Positions 47,773 to 56,974 of a stretch of DNA of 64,000 nt are shown piece after piece; position 1 is the first letter of the stretch, and every line of letters starts with the position of its first letter. The notes beneath the pieces were generated by a model. It was not told the origin of the DNA. It saw nothing but the letters and a program-made list of their open reading frames with translations, and ran no database searches. Made by a program: the position numbers and the translations under genes. The stretch is from Chromobacterium paludis (GTDB taxonomy: Bacteria > Pseudomonadota > Gammaproteobacteria > Burkholderiales > Chromobacteriaceae): positions 3,906,001 through 3,970,000 of the forward strand of contig NZ_CP043473.1 of assembly GCF_008275125.1 (NCBI RefSeq), read 5' to 3'.

Positions 47773-49821
47773 TTAGCCGCCGCTCAACTCCTGGAGCAGC
47801 GCTCCGGCATGGTAGGCCTTGTCCAGCAGGTGCAGCATGCCGCGACTGTCCACGGCGATGGCGCGGGCGCGGGCGTCGCTGTAGACATGGCCGCCGGCCA
47901 GCATCTGCTGGTTGCCGTCGAAGATCAGGCCCACCAGCTCGCCCTGGGCGTTGACCACCGGCGAGCCGCTGTTGCCGCCCACGATGTCCACGGTGCTGAC
48001 GAAGTCTAGGGGCAGGTCCGGATTGATGGCGCCGCGGTGTGTTTCCAGCGCGGTGGCCAGCTGAAACGGCGAACGGTGGTCGAAGGCGGCGGCGCGCGCG
48101 TACAGGCCGCCTATCACGGTTTTCCACGGCATGGCGACGCCGTCGGCGCGGTAGCCGGCTACCTTGCCGTAGCTCAGCCGCAGCGTGCCGGTGGCATCCG
48201 GCGGCAAGGCGTCGCCGTATAGCTTGAAGCGGGCCTGTCCCAGTTGGCTGGCGGCCTGGCGCAGGGGCGCGCGGACGTGGGCGTCGTAGTTCCGCTCCAG
48301 CTGGCGGCGCAGCGGGTAGAGCTGGCGCGCCGCGGCGATCAGAGGATCGTCGCTGGCGGCGATGGCGGCGGCGGCGCCCGCCAGCAGTTTACGACGCTCG
48401 GCGGCCTGCCCCAGGCGGCTGCCCGCGATCAACCGGCGCGCGGCCTGCGCCGGCTCGTCATGGCCCAGCAGGATGCGCACGGCCGGGTGGTCGGCGCCCA
48501 GCTTGTCGCGCATCTGCTGCAATTGCCCGGTCAGGCGGGCGATGTCCAGCTGTGGGTAAACCGGCGTATCGGCCTGCAATTTGCGTTCCAGCCCGGGCAG
48601 GTCGCCGTCGCTGTAGCCGTACAGCCGCTCGGACTCCGGCAGCTTGCGTTCCGCGGCTTGTTCCACCAGTTGCCCGGCGAGGACGAGCAAGGTGTCGCCG
48701 TAATCGACCAGATAGTATTCCGCGTAATGCTGGCGCTGGTAGTTCGCGGCCTGGTCCACTTCCCGCCATGGATCGCCGGCCAGGCCGGCCTGGGCGTAGG
48801 CGGTTTTCAGCTCGGCCTCCTCTTTGCGCTTGGCGGCCTCCAGTTCCGGCTGTTGCAGCGCCAGGGCTTCCCCGCTCATGTTCTTGAGCCAGTTCTCGAT
48901 GCCGAACAGCACGGCGTTGGCCTGGCGCGCCGCTTCCGGCGAGCGCTCGGCGTAACGCTGCAGCAGCGCCTGCTGCATGCGGGCATCCTGCAATTGCAGC
49001 GGCAGGGTCAGATCGCGGCGGAGTTGCAGCTGCGCCAGCGTTTCCAGCCGGCTGGTGCGGCCGGGGTGGCCGGCGACGAAGACCGGCTCGCCCTCGCGCA
49101 CGCCCTGGCGCGACAGAGTGAGGTAATGCGCCGGGCGATACGGCTTGCCGTTCTGGTAGACGCGCAGCAGGGCCATGTCCAGGGCGTAGCGCGGGTAGAC
49201 GAAGTTGTCGGCGTCGCCGCCGAAATACGAGGCCTGCTCTTCCGGCGCGAACACCAGACGCACGTCTTTCCATTCCCGATAGCGGTAGAGCTGATAGACG
49301 GCGCCGTTGTACAGGCTGACCATCTCGCACTTCAGGCCGGTGTCCCGGCTGCAGCGCTGTTCCAGCTCCGCCACCACGGCCTTGTGCCGACTGGCCTGCT
49401 GTTCCGGCGGCAGGCTGGCCGGGGCGGCGTCCTGCACTTGCCGGGTGACGTCCTGCCAGGACTCCAGCACCTTGGCGGTGGCGTTGGGGCACTTCAGCTC
49501 CTGGCTGCGCTGGCGGGCCAAGAAGCCGCTGCGGTTCAGGTCCCGCCCGGCGCTGGAGAGCTGGCTCAGGCAGTGGTGGGCCACGTGGTTATTGGTCAGC
49601 ATCAGGCCGTTAGGCGAGACGAAGGATGCGGTGGCGCCGAAGTCGACGGTGGACAGCCGCAGCCGGTCCAGCCAGGCCGGCGTCAGCGCCAGTCCGTAGC
49701 GTTGTTTGACCTGTTGCAGCGGCGGATGGTCGAAGGTCCACATGCCTTCGTCGGCCAAGGCGTGGGCGGCCTGCAATGACGCTGCGATGGCGAGGGCGTG
49801 AAATAGCGGGGAGCGTGGCAT
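47773..49821 (-). CDS. S46 family dipeptidyl-peptidase (DPP7-like)
   Basis: 682 residues with a signal peptide (LFHALAIAASLQAAHALA). It belongs to the S46 family, periplasmic or outer-membrane-facing peptidases that remove dipeptides from N-termini. The catalytic His is in LTNNHVAHHC (His79), and the nucleophile Ser in VGGNSGSPVV (Ser618). Position +18 from the Ser is Gly; in characterised enzymes Gly there goes with hydrophobic P1 preference (DPP7) and Arg with Asp/Glu preference (DPP11). It is divergent from the M13 peptidase gene, 162 bases away. Confidence 0.93.
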   Translation of the reverse strand: MPRSPLFHALAIAASLQAAHALADEGMWTFDHPPLQQVKQRYGLALTPAWLDRLRLSTVDFGATASFVSPNGLMLTNNHVAHHCLSQLSSAGRDLNRSGFLARQRSQELKCPNATAKVLESWQDVTRQVQDAAPASLPPEQQASRHKAVVAELEQRCSRDTGLKCEMVSLYNGAVYQLYRYREWKDVRLVFAPEEQASYFGGDADNFVYPRYALDMALLRVYQNGKPYRPAHYLTLSRQGVREGEPVFVAGHPGRTSRLETLAQLQLRRDLTLPLQLQDARMQQALLQRYAERSPEAARQANAVLFGIENWLKNMSGEALALQQPELEAAKRKEEAELKTAYAQAGLAGDPWREVDQAANYQRQHYAEYYLVDYGDTLLVLAGQLVEQAAERKLPESERLYGYSDGDLPGLERKLQADTPVYPQLDIARLTGQLQQMRDKLGADHPAVRILLGHDEPAQAARRLIAGSRLGQAAERRKLLAGAAAAIAASDDPLIAAARQLYPLRRQLERNYDAHVRAPLRQAASQLGQARFKLYGDALPPDATGTLRLSYGKVAGYRADGVAMPWKTVIGGLYARAAAFDHRSPFQLATALETHRGAINPDLPLDFVSTVDIVGGNSGSPVVNAQGELVGLIFDGNQQMLAGGHVYSDARARAIAVDSRGMLHLLDKAYHAGALLQELSGG

Positions 49822-49983
49822 AACATTGGCATCAATCGAAAACGGGCAATCATCCTACGCGATTTAAATGTCATTTGAATAGATGGGATTGTTGCCATCG
49901 AAACGGAGGGGTACCATCGCGTAAGCAAAATGTCATGTTTGACGCAGGCGGCCCGGTGCCGCCAAGGAAAATAGAGGAAACCC

Positions 49984-52011
49984 ATGAAATTGAAGACCCT
50001 GCTGCCGCTGGTCCTGTCGCTGAGCCTGCAAGCCGCCTGGGCCGCGCCGGCCAATGAACTGGACTACGGCCCATACGGCATAGACCTGAAGGGCATAGAC
50101 CACTCGGTGCGCATCCAGGACAACGTTTCGCTGTACGCCAATGGCGCCTGGATGAAGCAGGCCCAGATCCCGGCCGAGCGCTCGTCCACCGGCGTGGGCG
50201 AATACCTGTACGACCTGAATCAGCAGCGCGTGCGCGAAATCATCGAGCAGGCGGCGGCCAAGCCGGACACCGCGGAGGCGCGCAAGATCGCCGATCTGTA
50301 TCACAGCTTCATGGACGAGGCCGCCATCGAGAAGCTGGGTCTGAAACCGCTGCACGGCCAGTTGCATGAAATCGCCGGCCTGTCGTCCAACAAGCAGGCG
50401 GTGGCCTATATGGCCAAGCTGCAGGGGCAGCCGGTGGACGCGCCTTTCCATTTCTACGTGTCGCAGGACCCTAAGAACTCCTCAGCCTATCTGGCCGGGG
50501 TCAGTCAGTCCGGCCTCAGCATGGACCGCGATTATTACTTGGGCAAGTCGGCGGATTTCGCCAAGGCGCGCAAGGCTTACCAGGCTTATCTGGGCCAGCT
50601 GCTGACGCTGGCCGGCGAGAAGCGCGCCGCCGCGCGCGCCAAGGCGGTGCTCGCGTTCGAGACCCGACTGGCGAGCATCCAGTGGAGCAATGTCGAAAAC
50701 CGCGACATCCAGAAGACCTACAACAAGGTGGCGGTGGGCGATCTGTCCAAGCGCTTGCCGGGCTATGACTGGACCGTTCTGTTGGCCAATGCCCAACTGG
50801 CCAAGGTGGACGCGATCAATCTGGACCAGCCGACATATTTCGCCAAGCTGTCGCGCCTGCTGGCCGCCACGCCGCTGCCGGTGCTGCGCGACTACCTGAG
50901 CCTGCGCACGCTGGACGCCTACGCGCCGGACCTGGCGCCGGCCTGGGTGGCCGCCCACTTCGACTTCTACGGCAAGGCGCTGGACGGCCGCGGCGCGGAC
51001 CGTCCGCGCTGGAAGAAGGCGGTGTCGCTGGTCAACGGCGGACTGGGCGAGGCGGTGGGCAAGCTGTATGTGGCCAAGTATTTCACCCCGGAAGCCAAGC
51101 GCCAGGCCGACGAGCTGGTGCACAACTTGCTCAAGGCCTACGACCAGAGCATAGACACGCTGAGCTGGATGGAGCCGGCCACCAAGAAGGAAGCCCATGC
51201 CAAGCTGGCCAAGTACACGCCCAAGATAGGCTACCCGGACAAGTGGCGCGATTATTCCGCGCTGGCGATCCAGCCGGATGACCTGGCGGGCAATGTGGCG
51301 CGCATCAGCCAGTTCAACTACCAGCGCGACGTGAAGCGGCTGGGCCAGCCGGTGGACCGCGCCGAATGGGGCATGACGCCGCAGACGGTCAATGCCTATT
51401 ACAATCCCGCCAATAACGAGATCGTGTTCCCGGCCGCCATTCTGCAGTCGCCGTATTTCGATCCCAAGTTCGACCTGGCGGTCAACTACGGCAGCATCGG
51501 CGCCACCATAGGCCACGAGATCAGCCATGGCTTCGACGACCAGGGCCACCAGTTCGACGGCGACGGCAATATGCGCAACTGGTGGACGCCGGCCGACGAA
51601 AAGCACTTCAAGGAAGTCACGGCCAAGCTGGTCAAGCAGTACAGCCGCTTCGAGCCGGTGAAGGGCCATTACGTCAACGGCGAGCTGACGCTGGGCGAGA
51701 ACATCGCCGACAACGCCGGCTTGGAAATCGCCTACAAGGCCTATCACATCGCGCTGGGCGGCAAGGAAGCGCCGGTGATAGACGGCATGACCGGCGATCA
51801 ACGCTTCTTCATCGCCTTCGCCCAATCCTGGCGCAGCAAGACGCGCGACGGCGCCACGCTGCAGCAGATGGTGTCGGACCCGCACACGCCGGATATGTAC
51901 CGCCCCATCGGCACCGTCAGCAATCTGGATCCGTTCTACCAGGCCTTCGGCGTCAAGCCGGGCGACAAGATGTATTTGCCGCCGGCACAGCGCTTCCACC
52001 TGTGGTGGTAA
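49984..52011 (+). CDS. pepO: M13 family metallopeptidase (neprilysin-like, PepO)
   Basis: 675 residues with signal peptide KLKTLLPLVLSLSLQAAWAA, so it is secreted to the periplasm or beyond. The zinc motif HEISH is at 511-515, and the third ligand is Glu572 in GENIADNAG. The NAYYNPANNEIVFPAAILQ segment (split at about 470-488) and C-terminal FHLWW are typical of M13 enzymes, which cut oligopeptides before hydrophobic residues. A 6-bp hairpin lies in the leader at 49947-49963 just before the ribosome binding site. Confidence 0.96.
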   Translation: MKLKTLLPLVLSLSLQAAWAAPANELDYGPYGIDLKGIDHSVRIQDNVSLYANGAWMKQAQIPAERSSTGVGEYLYDLNQQRVREIIEQAAAKPDTAEARKIADLYHSFMDEAAIEKLGLKPLHGQLHEIAGLSSNKQAVAYMAKLQGQPVDAPFHFYVSQDPKNSSAYLAGVSQSGLSMDRDYYLGKSADFAKARKAYQAYLGQLLTLAGEKRAAARAKAVLAFETRLASIQWSNVENRDIQKTYNKVAVGDLSKRLPGYDWTVLLANAQLAKVDAINLDQPTYFAKLSRLLAATPLPVLRDYLSLRTLDAYAPDLAPAWVAAHFDFYGKALDGRGADRPRWKKAVSLVNGGLGEAVGKLYVAKYFTPEAKRQADELVHNLLKAYDQSIDTLSWMEPATKKEAHAKLAKYTPKIGYPDKWRDYSALAIQPDDLAGNVARISQFNYQRDVKRLGQPVDRAEWGMTPQTVNAYYNPANNEIVFPAAILQSPYFDPKFDLAVNYGSIGATIGHEISHGFDDQGHQFDGDGNMRNWWTPADEKHFKEVTAKLVKQYSRFEPVKGHYVNGELTLGENIADNAGLEIAYKAYHIALGGKEAPVIDGMTGDQRFFIAFAQSWRSKTRDGATLQQMVSDPHTPDMYRPIGTVSNLDPFYQAFGVKPGDKMYLPPAQRFHLWW

Positions 52012-52018
52012 GCGCGAT

Positions 52019-52056
52019 GCATGAAAAACGGCAGCCTAGGCTGCCGTTTTTCATGC
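52019..52056. terminator. 38-bp perfect palindrome, bidirectional terminator
   Basis: All 19 base pairs around the centre at 52037/52038 match, from GCATGAAAAACGGCAGCCT on the left to its exact complement on the right. Inner GC pairs flanked by A5/T5 runs make it a terminator in both directions, for pepO (plus) and the convergent YfaZ-like gene (minus). Confidence 0.93.
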
Positions 52057-52069
52057 CTGCCCGCCGGAC

Positions 52070-52600
52070 TCAAAAGCTCAGGCCGGCGCCCAGGTAGGCG
52101 CCGTCGGCCAGGGTGCGGCTGCGGTGGCTGTCGTCGCGGCGGATGTCGAAATAGCGGTAGCCCGCCTCCAGGCTGAGCGGGCCAAACGCGTTCCAACGCA
52201 CGCCGGCGGCGTAGTCGGACACGCGGTTGACGCTGCCGCTGGCGAAGCTGGAGGGCGCGTAATAGGCCTGGCCGAACAGCTTGACCTTGGGCGCGACGTC
52301 GAAGCTGGCGCGGCCGCCGATCAGCGCGGCGCTGGCGGAGCCGCTGTCCGGCGACAGCGCCATCAGCTTGCCGCCGCCGGCCACGGTCAGCGGACCCAGC
52401 GGCAGGGCGAACTCCAGGCCGGCGCCGCCGGCGCTGCCCTTGTGGTCGTCGCGCAGGTAGTCCAGGTTGAGGCCTATGCCGAAGCCGTCCGGCGTGCGCT
52501 GGAACTGCTGGGTGCCGTTGCCGAAGCCGGCGATGTAGTCGGCCGCGTGCGCGCCGCCGGCCAGGGTGGCCAGGGCCAGCGCGAGGGTAAGGTGTTTCAT
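52070..52600 (-). CDS. YfaZ-like outer membrane protein
   Basis: 176 residues with signal peptide KHLTLALALATLAGGAHA and a mature start ADYIAGFGNG. The rest alternates hydrophobic and polar residues with many Gly and aromatic residues, as in a small beta barrel, and ends in the aromatic AGLSF expected of outer membrane proteins. Features such as LEFALPLGPLTVAGGGKL and GYRYFDIRRDD recall the YfaZ family of unknown function. The ATG at 52600 is chosen; an in-frame extension to 52693 is not signal-like. Confidence 0.8.
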   Translation of the reverse strand: MKHLTLALALATLAGGAHAADYIAGFGNGTQQFQRTPDGFGIGLNLDYLRDDHKGSAGGAGLEFALPLGPLTVAGGGKLMALSPDSGSASAALIGGRASFDVAPKVKLFGQAYYAPSSFASGSVNRVSDYAAGVRWNAFGPLSLEAGYRYFDIRRDDSHRSRTLADGAYLGAGLSF

Positions 52601-52690
52601 GCGTTTATTCCTGATTTGAGTCCGAATCACAACGGGTAGTGACTGATTTCTAAAAAACAAGTTCACGGCGCGGGGCCGGGCCATGAATGA

Positions 52691-52712
52691 CAAAACCCGG
52701 CGAAGCCGGGTT
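52691..52712 (-). terminator. Terminator after yceH
   Basis: An 8-bp stem AACCCGGC / GCCGGGTT with a 3-base loop is followed on the minus strand by TTTTG, 25 bases beyond the yceH stop. Confidence 0.8.
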
Positions 52713-52736
52713 GGGGAGGGGCGTCGGCGCGAGCGC

Positions 52737-53372
52737 TCAGCCGTTCAGGCGCTGCTCCATCGCCAGCAGCATGGCCTTCAGCGCCGCCACCTCGGCCTCC
52801 AGCGCCGCCACGCGGCCGGTCAGGCCCACGTCTATGATTTCGCACGCCTGGACCGGCGCGGCCGCTAGCTGCGGCTCGCCGCAAAGCAAGTGGCACCAGC
52901 GCGCCTCGCGCTCGCCGGGCTGGCGCTCCAGCTTCATCGCCAGCGGCGGGTATTTGTCGGCCAGCGCGTGCAGCGCGGTTTCCACCTCGTCCACGCCGGA
53001 GAATCCGTACAGGCGGCCGGAGCGGGCGCGGATCTCGGCGCTGGTCTGCGCGCCGCGCAGCATCAGCAGCGCCAGCGCGGCCAGCCGCGCGCCGTCGATA
53101 TTCCACTCGTAATTGAGCCTATGCTCGTACTTGGCCACGCGGCTGCCGGCCGGCATGCGCTCGGCCACCAGCTTCTTGGCGATCAGCGCGTCCAGGGCGG
53201 CGGCGATCTCGGATTCGGACAGCTGCATCACCGGCTCGCGGCTGGTCAGCTGGTTGCAGGCGCTGGCCAGGCCGTTCAAGGTCATCGGGTAGGCATCCGG
53301 CGTCAGCGCCTGCTTTTCCGCCAGCGCGCCCAGCACGCGCACTTCCGCCGGGTCGAGTTGATGGGTGTCCAT
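52737..53372 (-). CDS. yceH: YceH family protein (DUF480)
   Basis: 211 residues with two winged-helix-like repeats. LDPAEVRVLGALAEKQALTPDAYPM (split at about 6-30), NGLASACNQLTSREPVM (about 33-49) and LMLRGAQTSAEIRARSGRL (about 103-121) are the family hallmarks. A C-terminal coiled coil (VAALEAEVAALKAMLLAMEQ) closes the protein. The exact function is unknown. It lies 66 bases behind the BCCT transporter on the same strand. Confidence 0.93.
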   Translation of the reverse strand: MDTHQLDPAEVRVLGALAEKQALTPDAYPMTLNGLASACNQLTSREPVMQLSESEIAAALDALIAKKLVAERMPAGSRVAKYEHRLNYEWNIDGARLAALALLMLRGAQTSAEIRARSGRLYGFSGVDEVETALHALADKYPPLAMKLERQPGEREARWCHLLCGEPQLAAAPVQACEIIDVGLTGRVAALEAEVAALKAMLLAMEQRLNG

Positions 53373-53438
53373 ATTTCCTCCTAGGCAAGACGATACCGTG
53401 ATGATGGCAGCAAATCGGCCTTTCGTCCCGCCGCGGGC

Positions 53439-54971
53439 TCAACTTTGTTCGCTTTGCTCCAGCGCTTCCAGCCGGCGCAGGCGGCGGATCTCGCGGCGGC
53501 GGCCGTCGCGCTCCTCCTCGTCCAGCGCGCGGTACAAGGATACCGCCATGCCTATCATGATCAGCATGAAGGGCAGGGCGCTGACGATCAGCACCGACTG
53601 CAGCGCCTTCAGGCCGCCGCTCTGCAGCAGCACCAGCGAGATGGCCGCCAGCAGCACGCCCCAGATCAGTTTGACGCGGTGGCTGGGATTGAGGCTGCCG
53701 CCGCTGCTGAACATGCCCAGCACGAAGGTGGCGGAGTCGGCCGAGGTGACGAAGAAGATGATGACCAGCAGCATGGCCAGCAGGGACAGGAAGTGTCCGC
53801 CCGGCAGCTGTTCGAACATCACGTAGAGCGCGGTGGAAACGTCGGCCTTGACCGCGGATACCAGGTCCACGCCGCCGAACAATTGCAGGTCCAGCGCGGT
53901 GCCGCCGAAGGCGGAGAACCAGACAAAGCTGGCCAGGGCCGGCACCAGCAGCACGCCCACCAGGAACTCGCGTATGGTGCGGCCGCGCGAGACGCGGGCG
54001 ATGAACATGCCGACGAACGGCGCCCAGGTGACCCACCAGGCCCAGTAGAACAGGGTCCAGTTGGCCATCCAGTCGCCCTGGCTGAACGGGCTCATGCGCA
54101 GGCTGGCGCTGGTCAGATTGCCCAGGTAGTCGCCCAGGGTGGTGGTGAAGGTGTCGAAGATGAAGCCGGTGGGGCCCAGCAGCACCACGGCCAGGAACAG
54201 CAGGATGGCCAGCGCGATGTTGAAGTTGGACAGCCACTTGATGCCGCGCGACAGGCCGGTCAAGGACGACAGCAGGAACAGCGCGGTGGCGACCACCACG
54301 ATGGCCACGGTCAGCCAGGTGGATGGCTGGATGCCGAACAGCATCTGCAGGCCGCTCTCGATCTGCAGCGCGCCGAAGCCCAGGGTGGTGGCCACGCCGA
54401 ACACGGTGGCCAGCACGGCCAGCACGTCGATGGCCACGCCTATCGGACCGTCCACCTTATCGCCCAGCAGCGGGCGGAAGGCGGCGCTGATCAGGCCTTT
54501 CTGGCCGCGGTTGAACTTGAAATAGGCCAGGGCCAGCGCGGTCAGGCTGTACACCGCCCACGGGTGCAGGCCCCAGTGGAAGAACACGTGGCGCATGGCC
54601 AGCCGCGCGGCCTCCGCCGATTCCGGCGTGGTGGACGCGCTGGCGGGCTTGGCGAAGTGGGAGATCGGCTCGGCCACCCCCCAAAACACCAGGCCTATGC
54701 CCATGCCGGCGGAAAACAGCATGGCGAACCAGCTCAGGCGCGAGAACTCCGGCTCCTCGTCCTCCTTGCCCAGCCGGATGTGGCCAAAGCGGCCGAAGGC
54801 CAGGTAAAGCGCGAACATCAGGAAGCCGAACACCGACAATAAATAGAACCAGCCGAAGCGGGAAATGGTGAAGCTCAGCCACTGGCCGGCGGCGTGGGTC
54901 ATGTGCTCGGGGGCGATGACCCCCCATAGCGCGAACAATACGGTGAGCAAGAGAGAGAGACGTAAAACCAT
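53439..54971 (-). CDS. BCCT family transporter (betaine/carnitine/choline type)
   Basis: 510 residues with about 12 membrane segments, a secondary transporter for quaternary ammonium osmolytes. The conserved GMGIGLVFWGVAEPISHF (about 88-105) and the segment-8 Trp-rich motif FYWAWWVTWAPFVGMFIARV (about 309-328) are intact; the latter forms the substrate aromatic box. The C-terminal tail is basic and could act in osmosensing. AGGAG lies 6 bases before the ATG at 54971. The substrate is inferred from family only. Confidence 0.92.
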   Translation of the reverse strand: MVLRLSLLLTVLFALWGVIAPEHMTHAAGQWLSFTISRFGWFYLLSVFGFLMFALYLAFGRFGHIRLGKEDEEPEFSRLSWFAMLFSAGMGIGLVFWGVAEPISHFAKPASASTTPESAEAARLAMRHVFFHWGLHPWAVYSLTALALAYFKFNRGQKGLISAAFRPLLGDKVDGPIGVAIDVLAVLATVFGVATTLGFGALQIESGLQMLFGIQPSTWLTVAIVVVATALFLLSSLTGLSRGIKWLSNFNIALAILLFLAVVLLGPTGFIFDTFTTTLGDYLGNLTSASLRMSPFSQGDWMANWTLFYWAWWVTWAPFVGMFIARVSRGRTIREFLVGVLLVPALASFVWFSAFGGTALDLQLFGGVDLVSAVKADVSTALYVMFEQLPGGHFLSLLAMLLVIIFFVTSADSATFVLGMFSSGGSLNPSHRVKLIWGVLLAAISLVLLQSGGLKALQSVLIVSALPFMLIMIGMAVSLYRALDEEERDGRRREIRRLRRLEALEQSEQS

Positions 54972-55379
54972 CGGGACTCCTGTGCATGGCGACGACAAGC
55001 CCCGCGCGGGGCGCATGGTCGCGATGTAAGGGTGAGCGGAACGGCGCGGCGAAACCGCGGGCGAAACCGGCGCGGGCCGGCGAGAGCACTCCGTATGGGC
55101 AAGGCCGGCGCGTCTGGCCGGATGCGGCGGAGCGGGCAGCTGAAATGAATAAATCCGCGCTGTGCGGGCGGATTTTCCCCGTTTAATGCATGCGGGAGCT
55201 GCCTGGATAATTGAACAAAATCAATCAATTGCTTTTTAGACTATCACCATTAGCGTTTTCTTGTAAACATCAGGGGCGTACTTTTCTGGAAAATGGGCGC
55301 GCCGGCGGCCAGTCTTGACAGCGCGAGCGGGCTTGGCCAACCTGTCGCGCTGATGATAGGCCGAAAGCGGGAGACGCAG
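54972..55379. other. Divergent BCCT / TlyA intergenic region
   Basis: 408 bases. Next to the BCCT gene it is GC-rich, then it turns AT-rich from about 55190 to 55270. A hairpin AAATCCGC / GCGGATTT with a 9-base loop (55151-55175) lies about 180 bases upstream of the BCCT start and could be a leader structure or the terminator of an unseen short transcript. Promoters probably lie in the AT-rich part, but no clear -35/-10 pair was settled on. No supportable gene. Confidence 0.45.
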
Positions 55380-56126
55380 ATGATTCGAGTGGATGTTTTG
55401 CTGGTGGAACAAGGGCTTGCGGCTTCGCGCACCGCGGCGCAGAACCTGATCGCCGCCGGCCGCGTCAGCTGCGAGGGCGCGCCGGTGAGCAAGGCCAGCC
55501 AGAAGTTTCCGCCGCATGCCGAATTTGCCATCGTCGCCGACGAGGCCGACCGCTACGTCTCGCGCGGCGGCCTGAAGATGCAGGGCGCGCTGGCCGCAGC
55601 CGGGCTGGATCCAGCCGGCTGGACCGCGCTGGACGTGGGCCAGTCCACCGGCGGCTTTACCGACTGCCTGCTGCAGGCCGGCGCGCGCCGGGTGGTGGGC
55701 GTGGACGTGGGCCACGACCAGTTGCATGCCCGGCTGCGCGAGGACGCGCGGGTGCGCTATTTCGAGGGCGTCAACGCGCGCGCGCTGGACCGCGCCGCGC
55801 TGCTGGCGGCCAATGACGGTGACGGCTTCGACTTGATGGTGTGCGACGTGTCGTTTATTTCGCTAAGCCTGGTGCTGCCGTCGGCCCTGCCCCTGCTGAA
55901 GCCGGGCGGCCGCCTGCTCAGCCTGGTCAAGCCGCAGTTCGAAGTGGGGCGCGAGGGCTTGTCCAAGGGCGGCATTGTGCGCGACGAAAGCCTGTATCCC
56001 GTGGTGAAGGACAAGATCAACCGCGTGTTGGACGAGCAGGCCATGCGGGTGCTGGCCTGGTTCGATAGCCCGATCAAGGGCGGCGACGGCAATCACGAGT
56101 TCTTCGTGCACGCTGTGCGGCGCTGA
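55380..56126 (+). CDS. tlyA: TlyA family RNA methyltransferase
   Basis: Predicted rRNA 2'-O-methyltransferase (haemolysin-A-like family). The ATG at 55380, 6 bases after GGAG, gives 248 residues starting MIRVDVLLVEQGLAASRTAA. An S4 RNA-binding domain covers about 1-60. The SAM motif ALDVGQSTGGFTDCLLQAGA is at about 81-100, MVCDVSFISL at about 152-161 and LVKPQFEVGREGLSKGGIVR at about 181-200. The in-frame extension from 55293 is not conserved. Confidence 0.93.
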   Translation: MIRVDVLLVEQGLAASRTAAQNLIAAGRVSCEGAPVSKASQKFPPHAEFAIVADEADRYVSRGGLKMQGALAAAGLDPAGWTALDVGQSTGGFTDCLLQAGARRVVGVDVGHDQLHARLREDARVRYFEGVNARALDRAALLAANDGDGFDLMVCDVSFISLSLVLPSALPLLKPGGRLLSLVKPQFEVGREGLSKGGIVRDESLYPVVKDKINRVLDEQAMRVLAWFDSPIKGGDGNHEFFVHAVRR

Positions 56127-56179
56127 AGCGCAAACCGGCTCGCGCGAGGCGGGCCGGAGGGATGGCCTGCGGGATGGGC

Positions 56180-56656
56180 TTATTCCACGCTGATGTCGTC
56201 GTCGTCCTGGCTGCGCACCACCAAGAGCGGCAGATGGCTGCGGCGCAGCACGTCCTCGGCGAAACTGCCAAGGAAGAGGTGGGCCAGGCCGCCGCGGCCA
56301 TGGGTGCCCAGCACGATCAGATTGGCTTGTTGCGAGCGGGCGTAGCCCAGCAGCAGATCGGCCAGGTCATGGCCGCCTTCCCAGCTTTTTTCCAGATGGC
56401 TGAGCACATTGCTGAGGCCGGCATTGCGGGCGATCTGCTGCGCGCGCGCCAGCGCCTCCTCGCCCTGCTTCAGCACCAGGTCGTAACCGGGGTCGCCGGC
56501 GTAGACGCCCAGGCTGTCTACGGCCAAGTCGCGCACGCTGGCGATGTGCACCAGGGTCAGGCGGGAATCGGCGAACTTGGCCAGGCGGATGGCCTCGTGC
56601 AAGGCTTTGTCGGAATTGTTGCTGCCGTCTATCGCGGCGATGATGTGGCTGTACAT
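56180..56656 (-). CDS. Universal stress protein (UspA family)
   Basis: 158 residues. The N-terminal strand HIIAAIDGSNNSDKAL (about 4-19) and the ATP-binding motif G-2x-G-9x-G-S in GTHGRGGLAHLFLGS (about 116-130) place it with ATP-binding Usp proteins. The C-terminal DDDDISVE tail is unusually acidic. It is monocistronic, convergent with tlyA. Confidence 0.94.
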   Translation of the reverse strand: MYSHIIAAIDGSNNSDKALHEAIRLAKFADSRLTLVHIASVRDLAVDSLGVYAGDPGYDLVLKQGEEALARAQQIARNAGLSNVLSHLEKSWEGGHDLADLLLGYARSQQANLIVLGTHGRGGLAHLFLGSFAEDVLRRSHLPLLVVRSQDDDDISVE

Positions 56657-56974
56657 CGGCTGCTCCTTGGCATACTTCTGCTTGGTGGGATGACTTCAGC
56701 ATACCGCGCCCTGGGCGGCCTTGTCTTGCCGGGCTCGCGCGGGTATTGATCCAGGGCAAATTTGCTCGGCGCTATCTCCGGCGCGATTCAAACCATGGGC
56801 CTGAGTCTACCGCGTCGGCTGCGTGGACGAATGTTTGAACGGCGGGGCGGCCCGCTGGGCAGGCCGGGGAGCTGTCTTGCAGCTCCCCGACACCCCTTGG
56901 CGACCCCTGCGGCCGAAGAAGCCGGGGCCGAAGGGGATGGGGGGCGGCCGGCCTGCAGCCAAGGTTGGGGAGCG
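56657..56974. other. Region between the stress protein and the GS-like gene
   Basis: 318 bases. On the left are the upstream signals of the stress protein gene. On the right, near the GS-like stop, a 10-bp stem CGGGGAGCTG / CAGCTCCCCG with a 4-base loop (56865-56889) stands among GC-rich sequence. It has no T-run on either strand. No gene is supported. Confidence 0.4.

Noticed and set aside
47773..49821. Plus-strand frames opposite the S46 peptidase gene
   Set aside because: The minus-strand product has a signal peptide and intact catalytic motifs; the opposite frames are Gly/Arg/Val-rich shadows.
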